Below are positions 1 through 5,903 of a stretch of 6,271 nt of DNA, in pieces (positions within the stretch are counted from its first letter, which is position 1; each line of letters starts with the position of its first letter). The stretch is taken from NCBI GenBank assembly GCA_029287645.1, contig JARFQS010000198.1, positions 1 to 6,271 on the forward strand, read 5' to 3'. The position numbers were made by a program, and so were the translations under genes. Source of the stretch: Thermoanaerobaculia bacterium (GTDB taxonomy: Bacteria > Acidobacteriota > Thermoanaerobaculia > Multivoradales > JAHEKO01). The notes under the pieces were generated by a model. The model made no database searches. It had not been told where the DNA came from and was given only the letters and a program-made list of their open reading frames with translations.

Positions 1-446
1 GGTTCATCCTGGTCGGCGACGGGCCCGAGGAGGAGGAGCTGCGTCGCCGCTACCCCGACTTCGAATTCAGCGGTGTGAGGACTGGCGTCGATCTGGCGAC
101 GTACTATGCCTCTGGCGACCTCTTGGTCTTTCCCAGCGTCACCGAGACCTTTGGCAATGTCGTGCTCGAGGGTATGGCCAGCGGCCTGGCGGTGGTGGCG
201 TTCGACTACGCTGCAGCTTCGCTACACATTCAGCACGACCTGAACGGCGTCAAGGCCCCGCTGGGAGAGTCCAAGCGATTCATCGAGCAGACTTTTCGCC
301 TCGGTCGCGAGCCGTCTCTCTGGCGAGACCTGGGGCGAGCCGCGCGACTCACCGCCGACAGAAACAGCTGGACGGCCGTCGTCGAGCAGTTCGAAGACCA
401 CCTGCGTGTCCTTTCCAACGGCTCGGGACTCGCTCGTCCGGGCTAG
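1..446 (+). CDS. GT4-family glycosyltransferase, C-terminal part (5' end outside window)
   Basis: This is the C-terminal, nucleotide-sugar-binding half of a GT-B glycosyltransferase. The reading frame is open from base 3, giving 147 visible residues, and the gene begins upstream of the window; a GTG at 75 is internal. Visible motifs in order are LVGDGPEEEEL at the very start, the strand carrying the end of the first donor-site motif, then DLLVFPSVTETFGNVVLEGM, the classic GT4 E-x7-E donor-binding signature, followed by ASGLAVVAFDYAA. The close match around FPS-TETFGNVVLE and VAFDYAA resembles GDP-mannose-dependent alpha-mannosyltransferases and SqdX-type enzymes, but the acceptor domain is missing, so donor and acceptor cannot be named. 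It probably acts at the cytoplasmic membrane face on a lipid or glycan acceptor. The stop codon TAG at 444-446 overlaps the stop of the convergent aquaporin gene. Confidence 0.9.
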   Translation, partial: FILVGDGPEEEELRRRYPDFEFSGVRTGVDLATYYASGDLLVFPSVTETFGNVVLEGMASGLAVVAFDYAAASLHIQHDLNGVKAPLGESKRFIEQTFRLGREPSLWRDLGRAARLTADRNSWTAVVEQFEDHLRVLSNGSGLARPG

Positions 447-1129
447 CGGGTATCGGCCGAGGAAGCCCCGGTTTCGCTGCCTCTGATCGCCTGGTAGACC
501 AGCGCACCGATCAGTCCACCGATCACCGGACCGAACCAGTAGACCCAGTGGCCCTGCCAGTTTCCCGACACCAGCGCCGGCCCGAAGGAGCGAGCCGGAT
601 TCATCGATGCGCCGCTGATAGGTCCAGCCCACAGGGCATTGAGCCCAACGGTGGCACCGATAGCGATGGCGGCCAGCTCACCGACGGCGCGAGTGTCGGT
701 GGCCACCGCCATGATCACGAGCATCAGGATAGCGGTCAGCAGGATCTCGCAAGCCAGAGCCGGCCCCATTCCGGCCGCCGGCAGGGTGGCGCCCAGGGCA
801 GCGGTACTGCCAAGCAGGACTCTGAGCAGCAGAGCCCCGGCGGCGGCTCCCAAGGTCTGGGCCGCGATGTAGGGCAAAACCTGTCGCCAAGGGAAGTGGC
901 GGGTGACGGCGAAGGCGATCGTCACCGCTGGGTTCAGGTGGGCCCCTGAGATGTGGCCGACAGCTGCCACCATGACCATGATGACCAGCCCAAAGGCCAA
1001 CGCCACCCCGAGATGACCCAGCGAGCCGTCGAGCGAGTCGACCATGATCGCTCCACAGCCGCAGACCACCAGCACAAAGGTGGCCACCAGCTCAGCCGCC
1101 AGTCGTCGAGCCAGATCAATGCCGGTCAC
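443..1129 (-). CDS. Aquaporin (MIP family), NIP/AqpN-like, in an arsenic gene pair
   Basis: This is a complete 228-residue inner-membrane channel, a usual length for bacterial MIP proteins, with six hydrophobic segments. Both half-helix motifs are intact: GAHLNPAVT (Asn66-Pro-Ala) and SMNPARSFGPA (Asn177-Pro-Ala-Arg180). Stretches such as GHISGAHLNPAVTIAF and WAGPISGASMNPARS resemble plant NIPs and their bacterial relatives more than AqpZ. Aligning by eye, the selectivity filter is Phe46, Ala165, Ala174, Arg180, with the AqpZ histidine replaced by Ala; this suggests a wider pore. The GTG start overlaps the arsC stop as GTGA, and a GAGG lies 4 bases upstream, so translational coupling is likely. 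Known precedent is AqpS of Sinorhizobium meliloti, where an aquaporin replaces an arsenite pump and lets ArsC-made arsenite leave the cell. That role is inferred here from context; water or glycerol transport remains possible. Confidence 0.93.
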   Translation of the reverse strand: MTGIDLARRLAAELVATFVLVVCGCGAIMVDSLDGSLGHLGVALAFGLVIMVMVAAVGHISGAHLNPAVTIAFAVTRHFPWRQVLPYIAAQTLGAAAGALLLRVLLGSTAALGATLPAAGMGPALACEILLTAILMLVIMAVATDTRAVGELAAIAIGATVGLNALWAGPISGASMNPARSFGPALVSGNWQGHWVYWFGPVIGGLIGALVYQAIRGSETGASSADTR

Positions 1130-1587
1130 TCGGCCTCGTTGACTGCCGGCTGCAGTGTCAGGCTGTCGGTCCAGGACTTGACCCGGGCCTTGATCTCGTC
1201 CCGGGTCTGGCGGAAGGCCGCGAGCTTCTCGTCATGGGTGCCATCGACGGCGGCCGGATCATCGAAGGGCCAGCTCAAGCGCTCCATGACTCCCGGCCAT
1301 ACCGAGGGGCAGCTCTTGGCGGCGCCGTCACAGACGATAAGCAGGTAGTACACCGGGATACGGCCCAAATACTCGCGAAAGTGAGTGGGGCGGCGATCGG
1401 AGATGTCCAGACCATCCTCGGACAGCACCACCCGCGTCAAAGGGTGGATGTCCTCCTCGGGCTCGGTTCCCGCACTGTAGACCTGCAGGCGGTCACCGGC
1501 GAGCTCCTCCAGGTAGGCGGCAGCCATCTGACTGCGACACGAGTTGCCGGTGCAGAGGATCAGGATACCGGGTCTGTCGGATTGCAT
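1126..1587 (-). CDS. arsC: Arsenate reductase, low-molecular-weight phosphatase fold
   Basis: This is a cytoplasmic enzyme of 153 residues that reduces arsenate to arsenite. The P-loop CTGNSCRS (Cys12 to Arg18, a CX5R loop) lies at the N terminus. A Cys86/Cys93 pair sits in IVCDGAAKSCP, with the same seven-residue spacing as Cys82/Cys89 of the Staphylococcus pI258 enzyme. WPFDDPA (108-112 region, carrying the general-acid Asp) and FRQTRDEI complete the family pattern. The three redox cysteines separate it from ordinary tyrosine phosphatases and from the unrelated glutaredoxin-linked ArsC, and point to the thioredoxin-dependent class. The ATG at 1587 has a good ribosome site (AAGGGG about 6 bases upstream). 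The gene is first of a two-gene unit with the aquaporin, which overlaps its TGA. No arsR, arsB or acr3 lies in the window. A partial Pho-box-like element upstream may replace ArsR control. Confidence 0.94.
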   Translation of the reverse strand: MQSDRPGILILCTGNSCRSQMAAAYLEELAGDRLQVYSAGTEPEEDIHPLTRVVLSEDGLDISDRRPTHFREYLGRIPVYYLLIVCDGAAKSCPSVWPGVMERLSWPFDDPAAVDGTHDEKLAAFRQTRDEIKARVKSWTDSLTLQPAVNEAE

Positions 1588-1661
1588 GGTAAGCCCCTTT
1601 CAGGCGAGAGAGTTTCAGCGGAGCAAGACATATGCCCACTCTGACGAGTCCCGGATGGGCT

Positions 1662-1678
1662 CGAGGAATGGATCCTCG
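1662..1678. repeat. Small inverted repeat in the phoH-arsC gap
   Basis: CGAGGA (1662-1667) and TCCTCG (1673-1678) form a perfect 6-bp stem with a 5-base loop in the 181-bp gap between phoH and arsC. No T-run follows on either strand, so it is not a convincing intrinsic terminator. It would lie in the arsC leader transcript if the promoter proposed at 1683-1688 is real. Apart from this and the promoter-like sequence I see nothing else in the gap. Confidence 0.35.
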
Positions 1679-1682
1679 GTGG

Positions 1683-1727
1683 ATCGTAGGTTACCTTTGT
1701 GACAGGAGGCAGGATGCCGTGTGAACT
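1683..1727 (-). promoter_or_regulatory. Possible promoter of arsC-aquaporin with degenerate Pho-box half-sites
   Basis: Read on the minus strand, a perfect CTGTCAC (1705-1699) is followed after exactly 10 bases by TACGAT (1688-1683), a 4/6 match to the -10 consensus. That is the spacing usual between a Pho box and its -10. Exactly 22 bp (two repeat periods) further upstream is AGTTCAC (1727-1721), which shares the TCAC core. The 7-mer that should lie between them (CATCCTG) does not match, so this is at best a partial PhoB site. The leader to the arsC ATG would be about 90 bases. Supported by motif reading only. Confidence 0.35.
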
Positions 1728-1768
1728 CCGCGCGACGACGCGACTGCCGAGAGCAGCGACAGGCATGT

Positions 1769-3082
1769 CTAGAGGAGCCGACTGGCGAGATTGGCCAGCT
1801 CCGACCTCTCTCCCTTTTCCAGATTCACGTGAGCATAGAGCGGGTTGCCCTTGAGGCGGTCGATCAGGTACGAGAGCCCGTTGCTGTTGGCGTCGAGATA
1901 GGGCGTATCGATCTGAAAGATGTCGCCGGTGAACAGGATCTTGGTCCCTTCGCCGGCTCGGGTGATCACCGTCTTGACCTCGTGGGGTGTCAGGTTCTGA
2001 GCTTCGTCGACGACGAAGATGATGCGGGTGAGGCTTCTTCCCCGGATGTAGGCCAGAGGGAGCACGTGCAGCTTTTCGCTTTGCACCATCTCGTCGATCT
2101 GGCGGTGCTCCTGCTGCGCCGAGCTGAACCGGTTTTTGATCAGGGCCAGGTTGTCCCACAGCGGCTGCATGTAGGGACCGATCTTGGATTGGATGTCGCC
2201 GGGCAGATAGCCGATGTCCTTGTTTGAAAGCGGCACGATGGGGCGAGTCAGATAGACCTGGCGGAAGAGTCGACGCTGCTCGAGGGCACCGGCCAGCGTG
2301 ACCAGGGTCTTGCCGGTGCCGGCGGAGCCAGTGAGGGTCACCAGCGGTAGATCGGGTCGGGTGATGGCGTGCAGGGCGAAGGTCTGTTCGGCATTGCGAG
2401 GCGTGATCCCATAGGCCACCCTCTTGCTGACCTGCTCGAGCGTCTGGCTGGACGCATTGAAGCATCCGAGTCCCGACTTGGCGGGTCCTCGGAGAATGAA
2501 GTACTGATTGGCGGTCGGCTCGCCCTCGAAGACCTTTGACACCGGAAGTTCATGGTTGGCGTAGAGCTCGTCGATGAGGGCGTCGGACACCTCGAGCTCG
2601 CCCACTCCCTTGTAAAGGTGCTGGACATCACGGATGCGTACCGTTTCGTAGTCCTCGGCGATCAGACCCAGGCCCCGCGCTTTGACCCGCAGGTTGATGT
2701 CTTTGCTGACCAGCACCACCTTGCGATCGGGTTCGCTCTCGGCCAACTGCTTGGCGGTGCTCAGGATGCGGTGATCGTTCTTCTTCGACCCGAAGGTAGC
2801 GTTGACCCCCGAGTTGGTTGCTTCGTCCGAAACGATGCGGAACCGACCGCCGCCGTTGCCGTTGATCGGCGTCCAGTGGCGGATGTCGGTCGCCTCGGAC
2901 AGACGATCCAACTCGCGCATGAAGGCTCTGGCCTGCAGGTTGATGACGCTGTTGCCCTTCTTGAAATGGTCGAGCTCCTCCAGGATGGTCACCGGCAGGG
3001 CGACGTCGTGCTCATCAAAGCTGTGCAGGGCGGTCGCATCGTAGAGGACGACCGAGGTGTCGAGGACGAAGACTTTTGTCAT
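1769..3082 (-). CDS. phoH: PhoH-family ATPase with N-terminal PIN RNase domain (PhoH2 type)
   Basis: This is a 437-residue cytoplasmic protein, the normal size for the PIN-PhoH fusion. The PIN nuclease-like domain covers about residues 1-150, with the acidic residues in place: Asp8 in VLDTSVVL, Glu35/Glu36 in ILEELDHF, Asp103 in KNDHRIL and Asp128 in VSKDINLRVKA. The PhoH P-loop ATPase domain follows from about 225, with Walker A GSAGTGKT at 252-259, Walker B IIFVVDEAQN at 354-363, and the conserved TGDIFQID at 385-392. Characterised PhoH2 proteins unwind and cut RNA in an ATP-dependent manner; that activity is likely but inferred. The ATG at 3082 has GGAG 4 bases upstream. It starts 10 bp after the end of eamA, so the two are almost certainly cotranscribed. 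E. coli phoH is a PhoB target, and a Pho-box-like element precedes this operon too. Confidence 0.95.
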   Translation of the reverse strand: MTKVFVLDTSVVLYDATALHSFDEHDVALPVTILEELDHFKKGNSVINLQARAFMRELDRLSEATDIRHWTPINGNGGGRFRIVSDEATNSGVNATFGSKKNDHRILSTAKQLAESEPDRKVVLVSKDINLRVKARGLGLIAEDYETVRIRDVQHLYKGVGELEVSDALIDELYANHELPVSKVFEGEPTANQYFILRGPAKSGLGCFNASSQTLEQVSKRVAYGITPRNAEQTFALHAITRPDLPLVTLTGSAGTGKTLVTLAGALEQRRLFRQVYLTRPIVPLSNKDIGYLPGDIQSKIGPYMQPLWDNLALIKNRFSSAQQEHRQIDEMVQSEKLHVLPLAYIRGRSLTRIIFVVDEAQNLTPHEVKTVITRAGEGTKILFTGDIFQIDTPYLDANSNGLSYLIDRLKGNPLYAHVNLEKGERSELANLASRLL

Positions 3083-3092
3083 GTCGCTCCAG

Positions 3093-4019
3093 TCAGGTAG
3101 CTCGTTCAGATGAGGGTTTGGCGGGCGGAACCGATACCCTGAAGATAGCGAACATCAGGATGACCGCTCCGACCCATTGCCAGGGCCCGAGCCGAGATCC
3201 GTTGATCAGGTAGTCGAGAATAATAGCGCTCAAGGGCAGGCACATCTCGCAGATGGCGGACACCGTCGCCGGTACCCGACTGAGACCGAAGTAGTAGAGA
3301 AGAATGGCTCCACTGCCCGTGGTCAGGCCGATGATGAGGATGAGGACCCAGAGAGTGGGTGTGACGGACGCGAAAGGCACTCCTTCGCCACTGAGCATCA
3401 GGAAACCCAAGGCCAGCAGAGTCGTCAGGCCGTAGCGCGCAAAGGTGGCCTGCCGAAAATCGAGAACCTGCAGCAGTCTCTTGCCGAAGACGGTGGCCGA
3501 GCCGAAAGCGGCCGCGGCCACCGCGGCCCACGCTGCGGCCATCGCCGTTCTGGAATCGGACCCCACCGCCGGCACCGCCAGGCCGAATGCAAGGAGGTAG
3601 GCGCCGGCGATCGCCAGAGAGGACCAGAGCAGGAACCTCCTGGTAACTCTCTCTCCGAGGATGATCGCCGCCAGCAGAATGGCGAACACGGGCTGCAGCT
3701 TCTGCAGCAGCACCACCACGCTCACTTGGTTGAAGTCGACCAGAAAGAGGGCCTTGACGATGGAGAAGGTTCCGACAATACCGCCGCATAAAGCGACCAG
3801 AGCCAGCGTCAGCCAGTCGGCGAAGGCGAGGCGCCGCAGGGCACCGTATGTCGGGTAGAGAAATGGCTGCATCAGCACAAATGGCACCAGATGCAGCAGA
3901 AAGACCACAAAGGGCACGCTCAGGGCGTACAGGCGAGGGGTGAGGACCACCCCATCCAGACCCCAAAGAATGGCGGCCAGACAGATCGACAGGGCCCCGG
4001 CAACCGATCTCCTCATCAC
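3093..4019 (-). CDS. EamA-family (DMT superfamily) inner-membrane transporter
   Basis: This is a 308-residue protein with about ten hydrophobic segments arranged as two EamA repeats, roughly residues 8-146 and 162-296. The first repeat ends with the characteristic LQPVFAILLAAIILGERVT (about 108-126). The second has the parallel CLPLSAIILDYLINGS (about 260-275), where the usual E at the GE motif is missing. The substrate cannot be told from sequence; relatives export amino acids, nucleosides or other small metabolites. The start is GTG at 4019 or the adjacent ATG at 4016; an in-frame TGA shortly upstream rules out anything longer, and no clear Shine-Dalgarno is visible. It is the first gene of a probable operon with phoH, transcribed from a region carrying a Pho-box-like element and a structured leader. 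A phosphate-related role is therefore possible but only by association. Confidence 0.9.
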   Translation of the reverse strand: MMRRSVAGALSICLAAILWGLDGVVLTPRLYALSVPFVVFLLHLVPFVLMQPFLYPTYGALRRLAFADWLTLALVALCGGIVGTFSIVKALFLVDFNQVSVVVLLQKLQPVFAILLAAIILGERVTRRFLLWSSLAIAGAYLLAFGLAVPAVGSDSRTAMAAAWAAVAAAAFGSATVFGKRLLQVLDFRQATFARYGLTTLLALGFLMLSGEGVPFASVTPTLWVLILIIGLTTGSGAILLYYFGLSRVPATVSAICEMCLPLSAIILDYLINGSRLGPWQWVGAVILMFAIFRVSVPPAKPSSERAT

Positions 4020-4061
4020 AGCGAGCGCGATGGTAGCATTCTCTCAAAATGCAAGCTCGCA

Positions 4062-4112
4062 AAGGGGGGAGGATGGGCCAAGTGAGCACCCTGCCAAGGG
4101 GGGGAGGCCAAT
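4062..4112 (+). repeat. Two G-run direct repeats upstream of eamA
   Basis: AAGGGGGGAGG (4062-4072) and AAGGGGGGGAGG (4096-4107) are near-identical direct repeats, each followed shortly by GCCAA or CCAA. They alternate with the arms of the large inverted repeat. On the eamA transcript they read as C-rich tracts that could pair with purine-rich ribosome-binding sequence; this is a guess. Confidence 0.45.
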
Positions 4113-4164
4113 CCGGTGTGCCCTGGCAGGGTGCGGGTAAGACACCAAGGAGGTTCTACCCTGC
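4086..4164 (-). other. Structured intergenic region with competing inverted repeats (possible leader RNA of eamA-phoH)
   Basis: GCACCCTGCCA (4086-4096) and TGGCAGGGTGC (4124-4134) form a perfect 11-bp inverted repeat around a 27-base loop. A third element, ACCCTGC (4158-4164), is also complementary to the right arm (GCAGGGT, 4126-4132), and TACCC (4157-4161) can instead pair with GGGTA (4135-4139). The middle element can thus pair with either side but not both. If transcription begins just downstream of the -10 proposed at 4187-4182, the whole set lies in the 5' leader of eamA-phoH. No T-run follows on either strand, so it is not a simple terminator. I could not match it to a riboswitch class I know. 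Confidence 0.5.
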
Positions 4165-4181
4165 GGGGAGTGTGTCGCTGG

Positions 4182-4224
4182 CTTACAACGACCCGATGGA
4201 GGAGTCGTGACAGCGAAGTGACAA
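4182..4224 (-). promoter_or_regulatory. Pho-box-like promoter of eamA-phoH
   Basis: On the minus strand TTGTCAC (4224-4218), a 4-base spacer, then CTGTCAC (4213-4207) form two 7-bp direct repeats exactly 11 bp apart, matching the PhoB site pattern (CTGTCAT-N4-CTGTCAY). One period further on is CCTCCAT (4202-4196), a weaker third repeat. A -10-like TGTAAG (4187-4182, 4/6) follows after 8 bases. Orientation and position fit a PhoB-activated promoter reading toward eamA and phoH, leaving a leader of about 155 bases. PhoB itself is not in the window. Confidence 0.62.
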
Positions 4225-4271
4225 TTGCCTCGTCGGTTGGGTAGGCACTGGCCAACTCGGGGCAAACCGGC

Positions 4272-4277
4272 TATAAG
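4272..4277 (+). promoter_or_regulatory. Possible -10 element immediately before ppx
   Basis: TATAAG lies 8 bases before the ppx ATG at 4286. No purine-rich Shine-Dalgarno better than AAGAG is present and no good -35 hexamer is seen at the usual distance. The arrangement is what leaderless promoters look like, with transcription starting at or next to the start codon, but the same bases could be chance. Confidence 0.25.
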
Positions 4278-4285
4278 AGCTTCAG

Positions 4286-5854
4286 ATGCAGAGAATCGGT
4301 ATTGTCGACCTCGGCTCGAATACCGCCCGACTCGCTGTCTTCGCGTTCGAGACCGGTAGGTGGTTTCGGTTGGTCGACCAGATTCGGCAACCTGTCCGCC
4401 TCGGTGAGGGGCTGGGTCAGGACGGTCGTCTGACGATCGCCGCCCAGGACCGGGCCGAGAAGGCGCTGCAGCTCTTCTCGGACTACGCCGGGAGCACCGG
4501 TCTGCCGCCGCTCGAGGTCCTCGGCACCAGTGCGCTGCGCGATGCCGAAAACCAGCAGGAGTTTCTCGACCGCGTCGAGCGACTCGGACTGAACATCTCG
4601 ATCCTCGACGGTCGGGAGGAGGCGGAGCTGGGTGTGCTGGCCGTGGCCAACGGGTTCGAGTTCGAGAACGCCTGGGTCATCGACTTGGGAGGTGGCAGCG
4701 CTCAGGTCTCTCGCCTCGAGAATCGTCTGTTCCGGGAGGGCGGGGCCCTGCCGCTCGGAGCGGTGCGCCTGACCGAGAAGTATCTGCACTCCGATCCACC
4801 GAAGCCGAAGGAGATCAAGCGTCTCGAGCGTGCCGTCGAGCAGCACTTGGGACCGATGGCGTCAAGGCTCGCCGAGGATGTCATGCCGGTGATCGCCATG
4901 GGAGGCACGGTCCGCAACCTGGCCAGGGCCGTGCAAAAGGAGCAGCAATATCCCCTGCTGGACCGCATCCACGGCTACTTTCTGTCGCGAGACGACCTGG
5001 AGGACCTGGTGGCTCGGCTGTTGGCCACCAAAGCCAAGAAGCGGGGTGCGGTTCCAGGCATCAAAGCGGATCGCGCCGACGTCATCGCGGCCGGCGCTCT
5101 GGTATATCGGTGGTTGCTGCGCCAGGGCCGCGTCGAGGGGCTGTGGATCTCGGGGCTGGGGCTGCGCGAGGGGGCTCTGATGCGGCGCTTCCTGCCGGCT
5201 CCCCATCTGATCGCCAATCTCCGTGAGTTCAGCGTCAAGAACCTGCTGCGGCACTACGCCCAATCCAAGGAGCACGTCGAATTGAGCCGTCGGCTGTCCG
5301 CCGAGCTGTTCGACGGACTACAGCCCCTGCACGGTTACGGAAGTCGCGAACAGATCTTGCTGGACGCCGCTGCCGTCTTGCAGGATATCGGTCTGGCCGT
5401 CAATTACTACCGCCATGATCGTCACGGGGCCTACCTCGTCGGGTCGGCGCCGTTGATGGGCTTCACCCATCGAGAGCAGGCACTCCTGGCCTTGCTGGTG
5501 CGGTATCACCTGCGAGGTCGCCCGAGGCTCGGAGACTTCCAGTCGCTTTGCGCGCCGGGCGACAAGCGACTCCTGAGAACGCTGCTCGCTTGCCTTCGGT
5601 TGGCGGATCACCTCGATCGACCCCGGGCCCAGCGAGTCGAGAGTCTGCGCGTCGAGATCAAGGAGTCCAAGGTCGTCGTCCAGGTCCTGTCGGACGAGGA
5701 CCTGGAGATCGAGTTGTGGCAGATCGAGCAGCATCAGGAGCTGTTCCGTTCGGCCTTCGATCGACGCCTGGTGGTTGATACGGAGCCGGTTTCACGGCTC
5801 GGCTCGGCCGGGTCCGAGGACGATCTGGCCGAAGAAACTGTCACACCCCTGTAA
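4286..5854 (+). CDS. ppx: Exopolyphosphatase / pppGpp phosphohydrolase (Ppx/GppA family) with C-terminal HD-like domain
   Basis: This is a 522-residue cytoplasmic protein, close to E. coli PPX (513) in length. The N-terminal ASKHA phosphatase half shows the phosphate-1 loop [10 protein letters not shown] (7-16), the catalytic-glutamate motif GREEAELG (Glu111/Glu112), the phosphate-2 loop [10 protein letters not shown] (131-140) and MGGT at 205-208. The C-terminal half from about 310 is the HD-like domain, with [12 protein letters not shown] (358-369), [10 protein letters not shown] (376-385), RYHLRGRPR (406-414) and RLADHLDR (438-445). The usual HD histidine is Gln366, so metal binding there is probably impaired. 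Family members remove terminal phosphate from polyphosphate or convert pppGpp to ppGpp; sequence alone does not decide which, but the neighbouring pstB favours polyphosphate. The gene is divergent from eamA-phoH, and its stop codon is embedded in the Pho-box-like element before pstB. Confidence 0.93.
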   Translation: MQRIGIVDLGSNTARLAVFAFETGRWFRLVDQIRQPVRLGEGLGQDGRLTIAAQDRAEKALQLFSDYAGSTGLPPLEVLGTSALRDAENQQEFLDRVERLGLNISILDGREEAELGVLAVANGFEFENAWVIDLGGGSAQVSRLENRLFREGGALPLGAVRLTEKYLHSDPPKPKEIKRLERAVEQHLGPMASRLAEDVMPVIAMGGTVRNLARAVQKEQQYPLLDRIHGYFLSRDDLEDLVARLLATKAKKRGAVPGIKADRADVIAAGALVYRWLLRQGRVEGLWISGLGLREGALMRRFLPAPHLIANLREFSVKNLLRHYAQSKEHVELSRRLSAELFDGLQPLHGYGSREQILLDAAAVLQDIGLAVNYYRHDRHGAYLVGSAPLMGFTHREQALLALLVRYHLRGRPRLGDFQSLCAPGDKRLLRTLLACLRLADHLDRPRAQRVESLRVEIKESKVVVQVLSDEDLEIELWQIEQHQELFRSAFDRRLVVDTEPVSRLGSAGSEDDLAEETVTPL

Positions 5855-5893
5855 CAGAGGCTTCACCGCGGCCGGCAGCACTGGGCGTAGACT
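5838..5893 (+). promoter_or_regulatory. Pho-box-like promoter of pstB, overlapping the ppx stop codon
   Basis: CTGTCAC (5838-5844), CTGTAAC (5849-5855) and GCTTCAC (5860-5866) are three 7-mers spaced exactly 11 bp apart. The first two match the PhoB consensus closely and the third keeps the TCAC core. A -10-like TAGACT (4/6) is at 5888-5893, 21 bases after the third repeat, which is longer than the roughly 10 usual; an additional or different -10 is possible. The second repeat contains the ppx TAA (5852-5854). Orientation is toward pstB, which starts at 5904. Confidence 0.65.
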
Positions 5894-5903
5894 CTTTGGA
5901 GTC

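Noticed and set aside
548..949. Plus-strand open frames antisense to the aquaporin gene
   Set aside because: Gln/Gly/Arg-rich translations typical of antisense frames in GC-rich genes, with no domain.
1662..1678. Intrinsic terminator after phoH
   Set aside because: The stem is only 6 bp and no T-run follows on the minus strand.
1560..2465. 301-residue minus-strand open frame spanning the end of phoH and the arsC gap
   Set aside because: It overlaps PhoH in another frame and translates to low-complexity Pro/Arg/Ser-rich sequence with no domain.
3106..4089. 327-residue minus-strand open frame over eamA, longer than eamA itself
   Set aside because: Its translation is Arg/Gly/Ser-rich with no recognisable domain, while the other frame gives a clean ten-segment EamA protein. 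It is a shadow caused by high GC.
4140..4170. GGTTCTACCC resembling a tRNA T-arm
   Set aside because: The loop lacks the TTCRA consensus and no acceptor, D or anticodon stems can be folded around it.
4016..4255. 79-residue minus-strand open frame in the divergent intergenic region
   Set aside because: It has no domain and no ribosome site, runs through the inverted repeats and G-runs, and ends only just inside eamA. More likely leader than gene.
4201..4265. Partial ZTP-riboswitch look-alike (GAGTCGTGACAGCGAA)
   Set aside because: The start resembles the conserved GGGTCGTGACTGGCG element, but the second conserved half (CCGCCTGGGC) is absent, and the GTGACA repeats are better explained by the Pho-box pattern.
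4259..4270. GGGGCAAACCGG resembling the c-di-GMP-I riboswitch GGGCAAACC motif
   Set aside because: The other conserved segments are missing and the motif is only about 16 bases from the ppx start codon, leaving no room for the structure.
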